From contig JAVGWX010000013.1 of the NCBI GenBank assembly GCA_036924085.1, forward strand, positions 55,746,336-55,810,335: a DNA stretch of 64,000 nucleotides, given 5' to 3'. The number at the start of each line of letters is the position of its first letter. The first letter of the stretch is position 1. Positions 49,401 through 51,373 of the stretch are shown in pieces. Made by a program: the position numbers and the translations under genes. This stretch comes from Ariolimax columbianus (lineage: Eukaryota; Mollusca; Gastropoda; Stylommatophora; Arionidae). Under the pieces are notes generated by a model. That model ran no database searches and had not been told where the DNA came from. It worked only from the letters and a program-made list of their open reading frames with translations.

Positions 49401-49906
49401 TTTCTAGATTTCTGAACTCTATTGTAACCTTATGGAATCTCGGACATTGTCCGAACAGACATTATGTGGTAAATAACTTCGCTTGGGCTCATGCACTTCT
49501 GACTGCTAATATCTAATCATCTTTCTGGCACAATCTTTTTTTATTTTCTTCAATTTTGACAAAATGTCTCTTTTCCAACCTTTTTTTTTTAATCCAACCA
49601 GTAAAATGCCAGTGTCTGATAAGCTACTCTTACATTGAGTTTCTTCCCTGAATGTCAAATTCATTGCCTGTTCTGTCTGTATTGTTGATGAACGTCATGC
49701 TTGATTTTTTGTGTATTTCTGGCCTTTCTGGTCCTCCCTTAACCTTCAGAACCCCTAAGCAATCATTTATGTAGTCTATATTATTTATTTTGGTACTTCT
49801 GTTTACATCTTTTATTACTTCACCTGAATTTGCTGAGTGAGTTTGTTAGTAATCTTCTTGCTTACAAACTCATCAGCAGGAATGTTGAGATGAATTTCTT
49901 CACAAT
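10326..49906 (-). CDS. HECTD1: HECTD1 E3 ubiquitin ligase, 3' portion (11 coding exons)
   Basis: Coding exons, 5' to 3' on the minus strand: 49906-49824, 48548-48421, 45428-45230, 40628-40491, 39233-39107, 37284-37031, 31437-31211, 26145-25973, 23023-22873, 18670-18526, 10463-10326. They total 1763 nt; phases match at every junction and give 586 complete residues plus stop. All introns are GT-AG. The protein is the C-terminal part of a ~2600-residue ligase (full length from family knowledge); the ankyrin, SUN-like and MIB/Herc2 regions would lie past the right edge. No upstream exon was recognised in 49.9-64 kb. The enzyme attaches ubiquitin to substrates through a HECT cysteine. No frameshift or stop interrupts the exons, so the gene appears functional despite introns packed with repeats. 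Confidence 0.95.
10465..10695. other. HECTD1 last intron, proximal part
   Basis: Nothing recognised apart from the polypyrimidine tract and acceptor on the minus strand. Confidence 0.4.
10700..11130 (+). mobile_element. Decayed 3' fragment of LINE family A
   Basis: Conceptual plus-strand translation in shifting frames gives [13 protein letters not shown], then [13 protein letters not shown], then CPGCDSVCHARIGL. These match in order the C-terminal region of LINE A ([26 protein letters not shown] and the zinc-finger [14 protein letters not shown]). It ends in GACAACTATTATTAC, like the LINE A tail. Multiple frameshifts and stops. Confidence 0.75.
11130..11645. other. Unassigned intronic sequence
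   Basis: AT-rich, no exon or repeat family recognised. Confidence 0.4.
11650..12872. repeat. 42-bp minisatellite, about 29 copies
   Basis: The unit is ACCTCACATCAGGGTCAAGT followed by CAAACATACTGATCGAGACAAC. Left units carry ATCAAGA(A/C)AAC; right units carry ATCGAGACAAC and are nearly identical, so the right side was homogenised more recently. Intronic to HECTD1. The reverse complement resembles the 37-bp array at 19 kb. Confidence 0.97.
12875..13570. other. Intronic sequence with a local duplication
   Basis: GATGAGATAAACAGTATCCA occurs twice at about 13450 and 13506 as part of a ~60-bp tandem duplication. A diverged pair is also visible near 12890 and 13205 (AACAGGCTG then GATAGGGAT-like). 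No exon recognised. Confidence 0.5.
13570..13725 (+). repeat. Dispersed AT-rich repeat R2, partial copy
   Basis: GATTATTTGATCATGCATCT, followed by AGATTATACATGGATATTCAA, matches the 5' block of R2 copies at 22370 and 23590. Confidence 0.5.
13728..13852 (+). mobile_element. tRNA-derived SINE, plus-strand copy
   Basis: Reads GGGCTAGTGGTGAAGTG (A-box like), then GGTGCTGGGTTCACTCCCC (B-box like), then CACAGCACCGGCCGTTGCCC and GGAAGCAGACCCTTACATAAAATGC. It is the same family as the copies at 37.7, 40.1 and 59.8 kb, but shorter at the 3' end. AATATACA flanks both sides and may be a short target-site duplication. Confidence 0.8.
13860..14950. other. Unassigned intronic sequence with a C homopolymer
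   Basis: No exon or repeat family recognised. A run of at least 20 C at about 14717-14740 makes the local base count unreliable. Confidence 0.4.
14955..15075 (+). repeat. Dispersed repeat R1, copy 3 (short)
   Basis: Contains GACTGTGTGGC, GGTTATGTGGTTAGC and GGCGCCTGACAGGCTGCGGG followed by TCTACCTTG, matching copies 1 and 2. Confidence 0.7.
15080..15600. other. Unassigned intronic sequence
   Basis: Includes a short TTGTGATACCTTG duplication near 15325-15355; otherwise nothing recognised. Confidence 0.4.
15622..15665 (-). mobile_element. 3' tail stub of LINE family A
   Basis: The minus strand reads CGATGGACAACTATTATTATT, the same terminal motif as the full-length LINE A end near 31840-31860. 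Confidence 0.55.
15670..17275. other. Unassigned intronic sequence
   Basis: No HECTD1-like exon found. A short duplicated CTACAGACTATTA motif recurs at about 16531, 16572 and 16611. Open frames here look accidental. Confidence 0.4.
17280..17812. repeat. 59-bp minisatellite, about 9 copies
   Basis: The unit is CAAGGTGACACCACTCAGAT followed by TTAGTACAGTGTCCCTATCT and CAATGACATTCTGTATAAT. Intronic to HECTD1. Confidence 0.95.
17910..18360 (+). mobile_element. Non-LTR retrotransposon 3' fragment (RT C-terminal region)
   Basis: Plus-strand frames read PVLLYGSDL, then [20 protein letters not shown], then [18 protein letters not shown] and AGWRRGRD. This is the thumb/connector region that follows RT in many LINEs ([15 protein letters not shown], FGHVxRL). 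A 24-bp stretch near 17970 is duplicated. Frameshifts and stops make it non-functional. LINE family uncertain. Confidence 0.8.
18526..18670 (-). CDS. HECTD1: HECTD1 exon: HECT C-lobe start
   Basis: 48 codons after one completing base, from [20 protein letters not shown] to [21 protein letters not shown] and NLHPRL are near-invariant HECT-family segments. The acceptor is TCTCTCAG and the donor is AAG followed by GTCAGT. Phase joins SER (AG+C) upstream and codon-complete K|V downstream. Confidence 0.96.
19005..19460. repeat. 37-bp minisatellite interrupted by a LINE tail
   Basis: The unit is CTGATGAGTATGTTCTGCCT followed by GACCTTGACTAACATGT. About 3 copies precede and 5 follow an inserted 170-bp segment at 19115-19287. 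The unit resembles the reverse complement of the 42-bp array at 11650-12872. Confidence 0.9.
19115..19287 (-). mobile_element. Inserted LINE 3' end with a GAA-repeat tail
   Basis: On the minus strand this ends in about nine GAA units. It is flanked on both sides by the same minisatellite, so it inserted into a pre-existing array. The tail type is like the GAA tail after the RNase H LINE at 55.26 kb, but the body was not matched. Confidence 0.6.
19461..19767. other. Unassigned intronic sequence
   Basis: Short unique-looking spacer between two arrays; no exon seen. Confidence 0.4.
19768..21258. repeat. 36-bp minisatellite, about 41 copies
   Basis: The unit is TTCTTCTTTATGTCCAACTC followed by TTGTCGAATGTCTTAA. 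Three variants are interspersed (AATTCTTC, AATTCTCC, AGTTCTTC). Because the period is 36 and no stop falls in one frame on either strand, it creates overlapping open frames of over 500 codons on both strands. They encode 12-residue repeats ([12 protein letters not shown] on minus, [12 protein letters not shown] on plus). It is inside a HECTD1 intron and is called noncoding. Confidence 0.95.
21562..21735. repeat. 23-bp minisatellite, about 8 copies
   Basis: The unit is TGATTAACATCACTGGCTGTACA. One variant carries ATAACCAGC in place of ATCACTGGC. Confidence 0.9.
21880..22098 (+). mobile_element. 5'-truncated copy of the CR1-like LINE C
   Basis: Translates to a fragment with [18 protein letters not shown] frames equivalent to YFFSQRVVSA(W)NALPG and [18 protein letters not shown], then a stop. 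The 3' UTR ACTGGTTGTATACAGACTCT and a TTAAG-repeat tail follow. It matches the C-terminal end of the element at 60278-64000. Confidence 0.85.
22145..22770 (+). repeat. Dispersed AT-rich repeat R2, one partial plus one fuller copy
   Basis: 22145-22360 and 22370-22770 share TACTTCATGT(A/C)ATAGATA, the ATTATGTGTCT or ATTACGTGTCT block and the TTTATT(T/A)TATTTTGAA block. The second copy also has a 5' part reading [15 protein letters not shown]. The order of blocks is the same as at 39480-39930 and 30225-30480. Confidence 0.7.
22873..23023 (-). CDS. HECTD1: HECTD1 exon: HECT domain
   Basis: 49 complete codons with split codons on both sides (phase 1 in, phase 2 out). Contains [24 protein letters not shown]-like [11 protein letters not shown] and [15 protein letters not shown]. 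LCGxxxxxW and Y-x-EPKLGY are HECT N-lobe/C-lobe boundary landmarks. The acceptor is ATATTTCAG; the donor GAGAG|GTCATT is weak after position +3. Confidence 0.95.
23240..23410 (+). mobile_element. Short reverse-transcriptase remnant
   Basis: Plus-strand frames give [19 protein letters not shown], then [12 protein letters not shown]: the RT motif-B-like (GVxQGxxLSPxLF) and motif-C (FADD) regions brought close together by decay. LINE family unknown. Confidence 0.65.
23520..24300 (+). repeat. Dispersed repeat R2 copy with an internal minisatellite
   Basis: The left flank (23520-23650) aligns with 39500-39610 over TTCAAAGT(T/C)GA, GGAAAGTT and CCAATGATCA. The right flank (24235-24275) resumes R2 with TTATTATGAATATTTCATGT. 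The array between them sits where other R2 copies have only one unit-like stretch. Confidence 0.6.
23650..24232. repeat. 49-bp minisatellite, about 12 copies
   Basis: The unit is GAAAGGTACTGTGGTCAAGA followed by CTGATTCAGACTTGGACTGA and GACACAGAA. Some units are shortened to about 33-36 bp. It grew within an R2 copy. Confidence 0.93.
24340..24610 (+). mobile_element. LINE C-terminal zinc-knuckle remnant
   Basis: In the plus strand, [20 protein letters not shown] followed by IQNPDHL matches the CxCG...xxxHL motif that ends many I- and jockey-like LINE ORF2 proteins. No intact frame upstream. Confidence 0.6.
24665..24775 (+). mobile_element. tRNA-like SINE or tRNA pseudogene, second type
   Basis: GTGTGGCATAATGGTT (A-box like) and GCTGTTCGAATCCCAGG (B-box like) are spaced as in a tRNA, with TGCCTGCC and GGCGGGCA able to pair between them. 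The ends do not form a convincing acceptor stem, so a tRNA-derived SINE or pseudogene is favoured over a working tRNA. Confidence 0.55.
24930..25450 (-). mobile_element. Decayed reverse-transcriptase region
   Basis: The minus strand reads [17 protein letters not shown] (RT motif A, with its catalytic Asp) followed by [16 protein letters not shown]. Upstream frames are riddled with stops. LINE family uncertain; inside a HECTD1 intron. Confidence 0.7.
25451..25970. other. Unassigned intronic sequence
   Basis: AT-rich; may include further RT decay products, but none could be matched. Confidence 0.35.
25973..26145 (-). CDS. HECTD1: HECTD1 exon: HECT N-lobe
   Basis: 57 codons, [20 protein letters not shown] to RRQMEAFR. 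The acceptor is AAAAACAG and the donor is [21 protein letters not shown] and QMEAFR are typical of HECTD1-class HECT domains. The acceptor lies about 50 nt downstream, in transcript sense, of a 23-bp minisatellite. Confidence 0.95.
26197..27055. repeat. 23-bp minisatellite, about 37 copies
   Basis: The plus-strand unit is CATTAGAGAAGTTTAGTCACAAA. In HECTD1 transcript sense each unit reads TTTGTGACTAAACTTCTC followed by TAATG, with a branch-point-like GACTAAAC and almost no AG dinucleotides. Confidence 0.97.
27060..27525. repeat. Degenerate tandem repeat, about 65 bp, about 4 copies
   Basis: Blocks ATATAAATCA(G/C)(T/A)CAAG followed by CCTATTGTAGAAAT(A/C)ACTTA and (A/G)ACAAGT recur from about 27170 to 27440 with increasing divergence. 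Confidence 0.7.
27530..27900 (-). mobile_element. LINE RT C-terminal remnant
   Basis: Minus-strand frames give [10 protein letters not shown], then [20 protein letters not shown], then [14 protein letters not shown]. YLGVTFDxxLxW and LxYGxxxW are the post-RT region of I-, jockey- and CR1-like elements. Several frameshifts. Confidence 0.75.
27998..28657. repeat. 108-bp minisatellite, 6 copies
   Basis: The unit starts GTAGCTTCAGTTGATGTTTT and ends GTTTTACTATATTATCT. Copies differ almost only at G/C in TTAGTTGTATAG versus TTAGTTCTATAG. The period of 108 keeps a plus-strand frame of 276 codons open (36-residue repeats); it is called noncoding because it sits antisense in a HECTD1 intron with no splice or start context. 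Confidence 0.93.
28740..29190. other. Unassigned intronic sequence
   Basis: AT-rich, no feature recognised. Confidence 0.4.
29190..29470 (+). mobile_element. Decayed LINE post-RT fragment
   Basis: Plus-strand frames read [12 protein letters not shown] and [15 protein letters not shown], the FxYLGS and LYGSExW landmarks that follow RT in RTE/BovB-like LINEs. Many stops. Confidence 0.65.
29520..30225 (+). mobile_element. Second decayed LINE post-RT fragment, same type
   Basis: Reads [20 protein letters not shown], then RTTKAT, then [20 protein letters not shown] and [17 protein letters not shown] with stops and frameshifts between. W-x-x-x-x-x-AQDRxxWRxxVxGLC is the usual C-terminus of a widespread class of invertebrate LINE ORF2. 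Confidence 0.8.
30225..30480 (+). repeat. Dispersed AT-rich repeat R2, 3' part
   Basis: TTAATGCCATTTAACGTTTC, followed by ATACTAACATAT, aligns with 39735-39780, followed by the TTACAATGTTTA block and the TTATTTTAATTTGA(A/T) block, ending near a GCCTGGACT motif also present in the 39.9-kb copy. Confidence 0.7.
30790..31020 (+). mobile_element. Fragment of LINE family E (RNase H-type)
   Basis: EEWIHTGD and [14 protein letters not shown] frames, then VDAVIYS, align with [18 protein letters not shown] and SDAVIYTDG of the element at 42200-43075. It stops at the start of the RNase H domain. Confidence 0.6.
31211..31437 (-). CDS. HECTD1: HECTD1 exon: HECT N-lobe
   Basis: 75 codons from [20 protein letters not shown] to IRLEDL plus two bases. 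[17 protein letters not shown] and [14 protein letters not shown] are HECTD1-typical. The acceptor is TTCAAACAG and the donor is GGG followed by GTAACA. Confidence 0.95.
31440..31825. other. Unassigned intronic sequence
   Basis: No feature recognised between the HECTD1 exon and the LINE A insertion. Confidence 0.4.
31826..31838. repeat. Target-site duplication of LINE A, 3' side
   Basis: TGAAGTGCAAATA, identical to 35380-35392. These direct repeats bracket the LINE exactly. Confidence 0.85.
31839..35379 (-). mobile_element. LINE family A, full-length insertion (about 3.5 kb)
   Basis: Non-LTR element in HECTD1 sense orientation, bracketed by a 13-bp duplication. It encodes endonuclease, reverse transcriptase and a C-terminal zinc finger in one ORF2-like region and ends in ATGGACAGC followed by an ATT-rich tail. 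It belongs to the widespread group often misannotated as craniofacial development protein 2-like. Clade assignment (RTE-related or other) is not settled here. Members in this window: 10700-11130, tail stubs near 15640, and the R3 derivatives. Confidence 0.92.
31887..35379 (-). pseudogene. LINE A ORF: AP-endonuclease, reverse transcriptase, zinc finger; frame-broken
   Basis: Translation runs through four pieces: 35379-34841, 34796-32859, 33012-32596 and 32744-31887. Endonuclease landmarks: [41 protein letters not shown] and [13 protein letters not shown] landmarks: [51 protein letters not shown] and LVFADDCAL. The tail has [32 protein letters not shown] and a CPIC...H...H finger near the end. 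At about 34800-34841 a short internal deletion removes the segment usually found between EEGAGY and EAGVGF. Two more frame changes lie near 32900 and 32740. The catalytic residues visible are intact, but the ORF cannot be translated as one protein. Confidence 0.9.
35380..35392. repeat. Target-site duplication of LINE A, 5' side
   Basis: TGAAGTGCAAATA, identical to 31826-31838. Confidence 0.85.
35393..35860. other. Intronic sequence with a possible tRNA-related block
   Basis: 35670-35830 has TATGGCTCAGT...CGGTAGAAC (A-box like) and GAATTTGAGCCCCGA (B-box like), but the spacing is too long for a plain tRNA. An unclassified SINE is possible; otherwise nothing recognised. Confidence 0.3.
35872..36957 (-). 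mobile_element. LINE family B, 5'-truncated copy
   Basis: An open frame of 349 codons (36935-35886) starts inside [81 protein letters not shown] and [16 protein letters not shown]. The 3' end carries about five tandem AGGTC units on the plus strand (35873-35899). It is about 80% or more alike to the copy at 56.7-59.1 kb over shared blocks (visual). Intact downstream of the truncation point. TGCCACAG occurs at both junctions and may be microhomology or a short target duplication. Confidence 0.9.
37031..37284 (-). CDS. HECTD1: HECTD1 exon: HECT N-lobe
   Basis: 84 codons starting [20 protein letters not shown] and ending [20 protein letters not shown] and [11 protein letters not shown] are conserved HECT signatures. 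The middle ([20 protein letters not shown] and [10 protein letters not shown]) is an acidic, low-conservation insert that is also variable in other HECTD1 proteins. The acceptor is ATGAATAG and the donor is GTAAGT. Confidence 0.94.
37285..37685. other. Unassigned intronic sequence
   Basis: Nothing recognised. Confidence 0.4.
37690..37938 (-). mobile_element. tRNA-derived SINE
   Basis: The minus strand reads GTGGCCTAGTGGTTAAGTGG (A box), then GGTGCTCGGTTCGATCCCC (B box), then CACAGCACCGGCTGTTACCC and GCATGCTGAAGTCGGATATA, and ends in an A-rich tail (the T run at 37698-37716 on plus). About 250 bp. Confidence 0.9.
37940..38400. other. Unassigned intronic sequence
   Basis: AT-rich with ACAC and poly-A runs. 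Confidence 0.4.
38408..38572. repeat. 38-bp minisatellite with palindromic unit, about 4 copies
   Basis: The unit is TTTTTCCTGCATGAACT followed by TGACCAAACTTAATTTGGTCA. The latter is an inverted repeat with 8-bp arms and a 5-bp centre. Confidence 0.93.
38575..39105. other. Unassigned intronic sequence
   Basis: Nothing recognised. Confidence 0.4.
39107..39233 (-). CDS. HECTD1: HECTD1 exon: HECT N-lobe
   Basis: 42 codons plus one base: [20 protein letters not shown] then [21 protein letters not shown] and [10 protein letters not shown] and FHFMG are HECT hallmarks. The acceptor is ATCTAACAG and the donor is GGTAATG. Too short to stand out as an ORF; found by reading the minus strand. Confidence 0.95.
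39480..39930 (+). repeat. Dispersed AT-rich repeat R2, fullest copy
   Basis: Contains all R2 blocks in order: TTCAAAGTCGATG, GGAAAGTTGGACTTGAAGGA, AACAAACCAATGATCACAC, ATTAATGCCATTTAATGCTT, GAATACTTCATGTCAAAGAT, TTACAATGTTTA and CAATTTATTTTATTTGA. A plus-strand frame stays open for 136 codons and ends at TAA in the shared CATACTAACA motif, suggesting R2 once encoded the C-terminus of a protein. Confidence 0.7.
40069..40084. repeat. SINE target-site duplication, left
   Basis: TAAAACCAGATTTAAA, identical to 40334-40349. Confidence 0.9.
40085..40333 (-). mobile_element. tRNA-derived SINE with 16-bp target-site duplication
   Basis: Same family as 37690-37938. The minus strand has GTGGCCTAGTGGTTAAGTGG and GGTTCGATCCCCATCACAG. 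The element is bracketed exactly by TAAAACCAGATTTAAA on both sides, showing LINE-type retroposition, and ends in an A-run (T run on plus). Confidence 0.95.
40334..40349. repeat. SINE target-site duplication, right
   Basis: TAAAACCAGATTTAAA, identical to 40069-40084. Confidence 0.9.
40491..40628 (-). CDS. HECTD1: HECTD1 exon: start of HECT domain
   Basis: 46 codons: [20 protein letters not shown] then [18 protein letters not shown] and [21 protein letters not shown] is one of the most conserved segments of HECT ligases. The acceptor is TTCACACCAG and the donor is GAG followed by GTCAGA. Confidence 0.96.
40805..41195 (-). mobile_element. R3, candidate non-autonomous derivative of LINE A, copy 1
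   Basis: The plus strand reads GTCCATCACAAGTGATGAAG, then ACCACTCTCTTTGTTCAGCC, CCGCTGAAATGGGTGACTTG, TGTCAACCTCACTCACAGAG, GCAAGACATTCATCGAG, AACCACAAGAGGTC and CACTCAGCGTGTGAGTGA. The first block resembles the LINE A tail and the GCAAGACATT block resembles the LINE A 5' region. Matches copy 2 at 48690. Confidence 0.65.
41200..42195. other. Unassigned intronic sequence
   Basis: No HECTD1 exon, RT motif or tandem array recognised; right part AT-rich. Confidence 0.4.
42200..43075 (+). mobile_element. LINE family E, 3' fragment with RNase H domain
   Basis: 5'-truncated non-LTR element. After EEWVYTGD and [10 protein letters not shown] frames comes the RNase H ORF, then decayed frames ending [11 protein letters not shown], a zinc-knuckle-like end, and a terminal ACAGA-rich tail (about 43055-43075). 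Related to 30790-31020. Confidence 0.8.
42364..42903 (+). pseudogene. RNase H domain of LINE E
   Basis: 180 codons open. RNase H landmarks in order: VIYTDGS (first Asp), [13 protein letters not shown] (Glu), [12 protein letters not shown] (second Asp) and [17 protein letters not shown] (His and last Asp). All four catalytic carboxylate positions are present. It degrades RNA in RNA-DNA hybrids during element replication in I-like LINEs. The frame is a remnant: no RT lies upstream in frame. Confidence 0.85.
43168..44298. repeat. 66-bp minisatellite, 17 copies
   Basis: The unit is TTGACGGATGCCATCCATGT followed by GGTCTCTACACTAATTGTAG and GAGGCTTGCGGGCTTCTTTCATCTAG. Variants CCATCC/CCATTC and GGTCTC/GGCCTC travel together, marking two subtypes. 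The 66-bp period keeps a plus frame open over 12 copies with 22-residue Cys-rich repeats ([20 protein letters not shown]); regarded as spurious. Confidence 0.95.
44527..44720 (-). repeat. Dispersed repeat R1, copy 4 (inverted)
   Basis: The plus strand carries GGTGGTCAACCGATG, AATAGATTCAAACACTAGAG, GCGCCATCTATGCTGC, AAACCACATAACCATGG and TGCCATGTCACACAG: the reverse complement of copies 1-3. Confidence 0.75.
44721..45025. other. Unassigned intronic sequence
   Basis: A-rich; nothing recognised. Confidence 0.4.
45026..45160. repeat. 33-bp tandem repeat, 4 copies
   Basis: The unit is TGCTCACATGATAACACAAA followed by TAGACATTTCTTA. It lies about 70 bp past the donor of the HECTD1 exon at 45230. 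Confidence 0.93.
45230..45428 (-). CDS. HECTD1: HECTD1 exon: linker before HECT domain
   Basis: One base plus 66 codons: [36 protein letters not shown] and [20 protein letters not shown]. [13 protein letters not shown] and WAxxVMxxHxxRKxVLE are the HECTD1 region just N-terminal to the catalytic domain. The acceptor is TTTGATAG and the donor is GAG followed by GTCAGT. Confidence 0.95.
45525..45755. repeat. 34-bp tandem repeat, about 7 copies
   Basis: The unit is ATTTTATATAGCCAAACACC followed by CCAGTGAGCCCGTT. Confidence 0.93.
45885..46740 (+). pseudogene. piggyBac-like transposase remnant
   Basis: Plus-strand frames, with stops and shifts: an acidic N-terminal stretch ([18 protein letters not shown]), then [17 protein letters not shown], which resembles the KTGYxxxFxVYTGK core of piggyBac DDE transposases, then [10 protein letters not shown], like the RPLxxKGY segment, and a late [12 protein letters not shown], like the C-terminal Cys-rich domain. 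At least four disruptions. No TTAA-flanked inverted repeats were identified. Assignment rests on short motifs only. Confidence 0.5.
47003..48112. repeat. 46-bp minisatellite, 24 near-identical copies
   Basis: The unit is GGGTTATCTCCCTGTCCTTA followed by GGAGCAGGGGATTTATATGC and GGCCTA. Only about half a dozen base differences are visible in 1.1 kb, so it is recent or actively homogenised. The unit core GTTATCTCCCT is a motif I associate with molluscan repeats (inference). In a HECTD1 intron. Confidence 0.97.
48113..48420. other. HECTD1 intron start region
   Basis: Contains a short TG repeat near 48290 and an AAG-rich tract near 48393 just after the weak donor. No other feature. Confidence 0.4.
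48421..48548 (-). CDS. HECTD1: HECTD1 exon: linker before HECT domain
   Basis: 42 codons plus two bases: [20 protein letters not shown] then [20 protein letters not shown] and TS. ALPxWCExLTxxCPxLFPFETRxLYF is conserved in HECTD1 and related HECT proteins. The acceptor is TGTATTGTAG; the donor AAG followed by GTCTGG is non-optimal, but the phase joins exactly to the next exon. Confidence 0.95.
48690..49045 (-). mobile_element. R3, candidate non-autonomous derivative of LINE A, copy 2
   Basis: The plus strand reads GTCCATCACATGTGATGAAG, then ACCACTCCCTTTGTTCAGCC, CAGCTGAAATGGGTGATTTG, CCTCACTCTCTCGTCC, GGCAAGACATTATCAAGG, AACCACAAGAGGTCAAAGG and CACTCAGCGTGTGAGTGATG. CCTCACTCTCTCGTCC and GGCAAGACATT(G/A)TCAAG recur in LINE A at 35167-35221 with similar spacing. 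Confidence 0.7.
49050..49820. other. Unassigned intronic sequence
   Basis: No exon or repeat recognised. Confidence 0.4.
49824..49906 (-). CDS. HECTD1: HECTD1 exon, most upstream one recognised in the window
   Basis: Two bases plus 27 codons: [20 protein letters not shown] then KLTQQIQ. F(V)xxKKITxKLxQQIQ directly precedes DPLxL in HECTD1. The acceptor is TTCTGTTTCAG and the donor is CAG followed by GTGAAG. Found by reading, since it is far too short for an ORF scan. Confidence 0.9.
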
Positions 49907-49909
49907 CTG

Positions 49910-50245
49910 AAACAGAAACAAAATGAAAACTCATATGCAAGGTATCATTAATTGGCTCTTCTTCTTGTCAGAAAGAGTAATTGTGCTTTTAGCAGAAGGC
50001 CGGGCAGAAATATAGAAACCATATGTTGCCCATGCAGTATGGTCCCTCTCTCAGTCTGCCTTGTTTACTCCAAGGGAAAAATTATACCAATACATTTGAA
50101 ACAAGGCAATCTCTCTGTGGCTCCATTGGCCCGCATTCAGTGTTCGATAAAGGAATTGACGGAAGGGCACCACCATGAGTGAAGCCTGCGGCTTAATTTG
50201 ACTCAACACGCCAACACTGTAAAATGACTGACAGACTGAGAGCAC
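49910..50245. other. Unassigned intronic sequence
   Basis: No upstream HECTD1 exon found here. Confidence 0.4.
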
Positions 50246-50246
50246 T

Positions 50247-50560
50247 TTCGTTGGGTCTAATAGGGAACGTGTGCTGGTATTAGACCCATGGAAGACAGGT
50301 CAGTTTTTACCCTCTTAATGAAAGAGCGTCTGCTATGGAAATCCTGCTTAACCCTACCGAAATCGCAGGTTCCAGACACTTGGTCATTGACTGACTAAAA
50401 AGCCCTCTACTGATTCGTTGGGTCTAATAGCGAACGGGTGCTGGTATTAGACCCTCGGAAGACAGGTCAGTTTTACCCTACTAATGACAGGGCGTTGCTA
50501 CGGTAATCCTGCTCAATTCGAGAGGAGCCGCAGACATCTGGTTCACGTACTAGGCTGATA
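50247..50560 (+). repeat. Two tandem hairpin-bearing repeats at the 5' end of LINE D
   Basis: Units start at 50247 and 50414 (167-bp offset) and share TTCGTTGGGTCTAATAG, GTGCTGGTATTAGACCC, GGAAGACAGGTCAGTTTT and TAATCCTGCT-like blocks. In each, GGGTCTAATA and TATTAGACCC form a perfect 10-bp stem around a 15-nt loop (50253-50287 and 50420-50454). Interpreted as 5' UTR monomers of the LINE that follows. Confidence 0.75.
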
Positions 50561-51370
50561 AGCCAATGGCGCGAGGCTACCATGTGAGGGATTACGGCCG
50601 AACGCCTGTAAGCCGGAATCCCGCCCAAAATCTCAGCACCACTGCGATGGGAGGCTACGATATGGTCGGGACCTGGGGCTCGCGCCTCAGCTCCACCCAG
50701 TCAAGCCGCAGAAAGAGGTCTCTGCCGTCCGCCGATCAAAGTGGGCGGGTAGCTGCTTGATATTCACCCCATACGGCGATGAGGTGCGAAACCACCAGCA
50801 GAAGACTTAGTTCTTGGTCGAGGTGTCATAAGCAGTAGAGCAGCCACCTCACTGTGAACTGTTGAGACTCAGTCCCTGATCATGAGATATGTCCGCACAC
50901 CAGGCGAAAAACATCTCCGTGACATTACCAGGCTTGTCCCCTGGTTAAATGCACTCCTGCCTCGCTCTCTACCTCTGTATGCTATCAGTCATCCCAATGG
51001 ACGCAGAAGAAATGCAGGCCAGCGGACATTGCACATCTGCCCTATTGCAGAGAAGCCGAGAAAATAAAGGGAGCAAAGAGATACCCCACTCACATGCATA
51101 TGCTACGTTTCTGGCAGGACGTGACGATCCTGGGATACAGACACACTGGACTGCCTCTCTTCCGGGATAGTACAAACCAGTACATAGTCCATATCATATA
51201 TCATATATCATCACCGCACCCTATAGACACGAGTGGTGAAGACTCGATAGTCCTGTAAGACAACTTCCATAAGAGAGACAACTCTGATCACAAACAACTG
51301 CTGCCTTGCAGATAGGCTGGGGACAGCCAAAGGCTAAGGAGGGCATCCCTACAGAAACGCCTGTTGAAAT
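50561..51370 (+). other. LINE D leader without a recognisable ORF1
   Basis: Only short frames of about 60-70 codons, none with gag zinc knuckles. It may be a long 5' UTR or a decayed ORF1. Confidence 0.4.
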
Positions 51371-51373
51371 CGG

